DNA from: Anaerovibrio lipolyticus
Lineage (GTDB): Bacteria > Bacillota > Negativicutes > Selenomonadales > Selenomonadaceae
Assembly (NCBI RefSeq): GCF_021531495.1
Contig: NZ_JADYTY010000004.1
Coordinates: 37,718 to 101,717, forward strand
Direction of reading: 5' to 3'
Length of the DNA stretch: 64,000 nucleotides
The translations under genes and the position numbers were made by a program. Positions 63,593 to 64,000 of this stretch are shown here, in pieces; within the stretch, counting starts at the first letter, position 1; each line of letters begins with the position of its first letter. The notes beneath the pieces were generated by a model. That model was not told where the DNA came from. It was given only the letters and a program-made list of their open reading frames with translations, and made no database searches.

Positions 63593-63880
63593 TTCCAACG
63601 ATATACTCAACTATGGAGTAGGTAGATATGATTGCATTGTTTACTCATTCTACCCTGTGAAATAAGGTAACTTTTCATTGTCTATACCATCTCGATGCAT
63701 GTGGAAACAGTATGTTTGCTGTCAAGGAAAGATAAATAAGTGCTGAAAAGTGGATTGTGAATTTCTGTAAAGACAATAATTATCTAACACCAATGGAGGC
63801 TAGTTATAGGTAGGTATTTATCGAATAAAGAGTTACAAAAAAGCTTGATAACTACAAATCATCAGAGGAGGAAAACTAAA
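63593..63880 (+). other. Gap without a gene, probably eroded sequence
   Basis: About 290 AT-rich bases with many stops in all frames. No gene, terminator or repeat could be supported. It separates fic from the HsdM-like frame. Confidence 0.4.
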
Positions 63881-64000
63881 ATGGCAGATAAAAATACAGC
63901 CGATATTGGATTTGAAAAACAAATATGTGATGTTAGAATAAAAATAGAGCAAGTCAAGATGAGAATTTCACATAGCCCCAATAGGGGTATAATAGAGACA
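63881..64000 (+). CDS. HsdM-like frame (type I restriction methylase), partial
   Basis: ATG 63881, 8 bases after AGAGGAGGA, opens a frame that runs off the right edge (40 codons seen). The first 15 residues, MADKNTADIGFEKQI, match the N-terminus of type I methylase subunit HsdM. The next 25 (from CDVRIKIEQ) do not follow the expected WDAACVLRG pattern, so the gene may already be broken or rearranged at this point. The rest lies outside the window. Confidence 0.5.
   Translation, partial: MADKNTADIGFEKQICDVRIKIEQVKMRISHSPNRGIIET

Overview
The window looks like chromosome from a diderm member of the Firmicutes, class Negativicutes, probably the Selenomonadaceae. Firmicutes-type gene sets (the extra flagellar operon protein beside flgE, hisZ, yerC, strong AGGAGG ribosome sites) sit next to genes that only make sense with an outer membrane: a TonB-dependent receptor, exbB-exbD-tonB and an RND efflux adaptor. 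Metabolism looks anaerobic and fermentative (fructose-bisphosphate aldolase, malate dehydrogenase, NfnAB, formate-tetrahydrofolate ligase). Genus cannot be fixed from the sequence alone.

Layout. 0-10 kb: start of an RND adaptor (minus), flagellar operon protein and a long hook protein (plus), uraA-rluD (minus), fba (plus), a small secreted or anchored protein, a solitary tyrosine recombinase and a chemoreceptor (minus). 10-21 kb: a long plus-strand run with a polyprenyl diphosphate synthase, a UbiD-type decarboxylase and a UbiA-type prenyltransferase (quinone side chain and head group), then folD-fhs-metF (one-carbon folate), nfnA-nfnB (transhydrogenase) and mdh. 21-34 kb: tadA; a minus-strand pair of a catalytically dead P-type ATPase-like protein and a TPR protein; ispE-gntR-glmU-prs; an aminotransferase; a GntR regulator with an NhaC-type antiporter; a thioesterase; and a small group with a CofE-like protein and a FluC fluoride channel. 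34-40 kb: a cobalamin riboswitch with consensus promoter and terminator, controlling a TonB receptor, a TIM-barrel protein, exbB, exbD and tonB. 40-57.9 kb: housekeeping genes purB, comM, three tRNAs, dnaE, tgt, 5-FTHF cyclo-ligase, secD, secF, a nitroreductase, a membrane-anchored EIIA-Glc, recG, yerC, hisZ, an HD protein and a gph-like phosphatase. 57.9-64 kb: an AT-richer accessory zone with a HipA-like kinase, rlmD, a serine recombinase remnant, an AbiEi antitoxin with its toxin cut to 23 codons, several gene scraps, a Fic protein and the start of an HsdM-like frame.

Structures beyond genes. A 125-nt element with two strong hairpins occurs three times (10182, 41409, 59147) in the same orientation, with only 3-4 differences between copies; one copy supplies the stop codon of the HipA-like gene. 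A different multi-hairpin element lies at 29544-29680 before the GntR gene. Many genes appear to start at TTG or GTG, and ribosome-site spacing was used to choose these starts.

Most interesting: the P-type ATPase pseudoenzyme with all three catalytic motifs replaced but a clean promoter and an operon partner; the EIIA-Glc domain fused to a C-terminal membrane helix; the 125-nt mobile-looking structured repeat; and the eroded defence/toxin-antitoxin zone at the right end.
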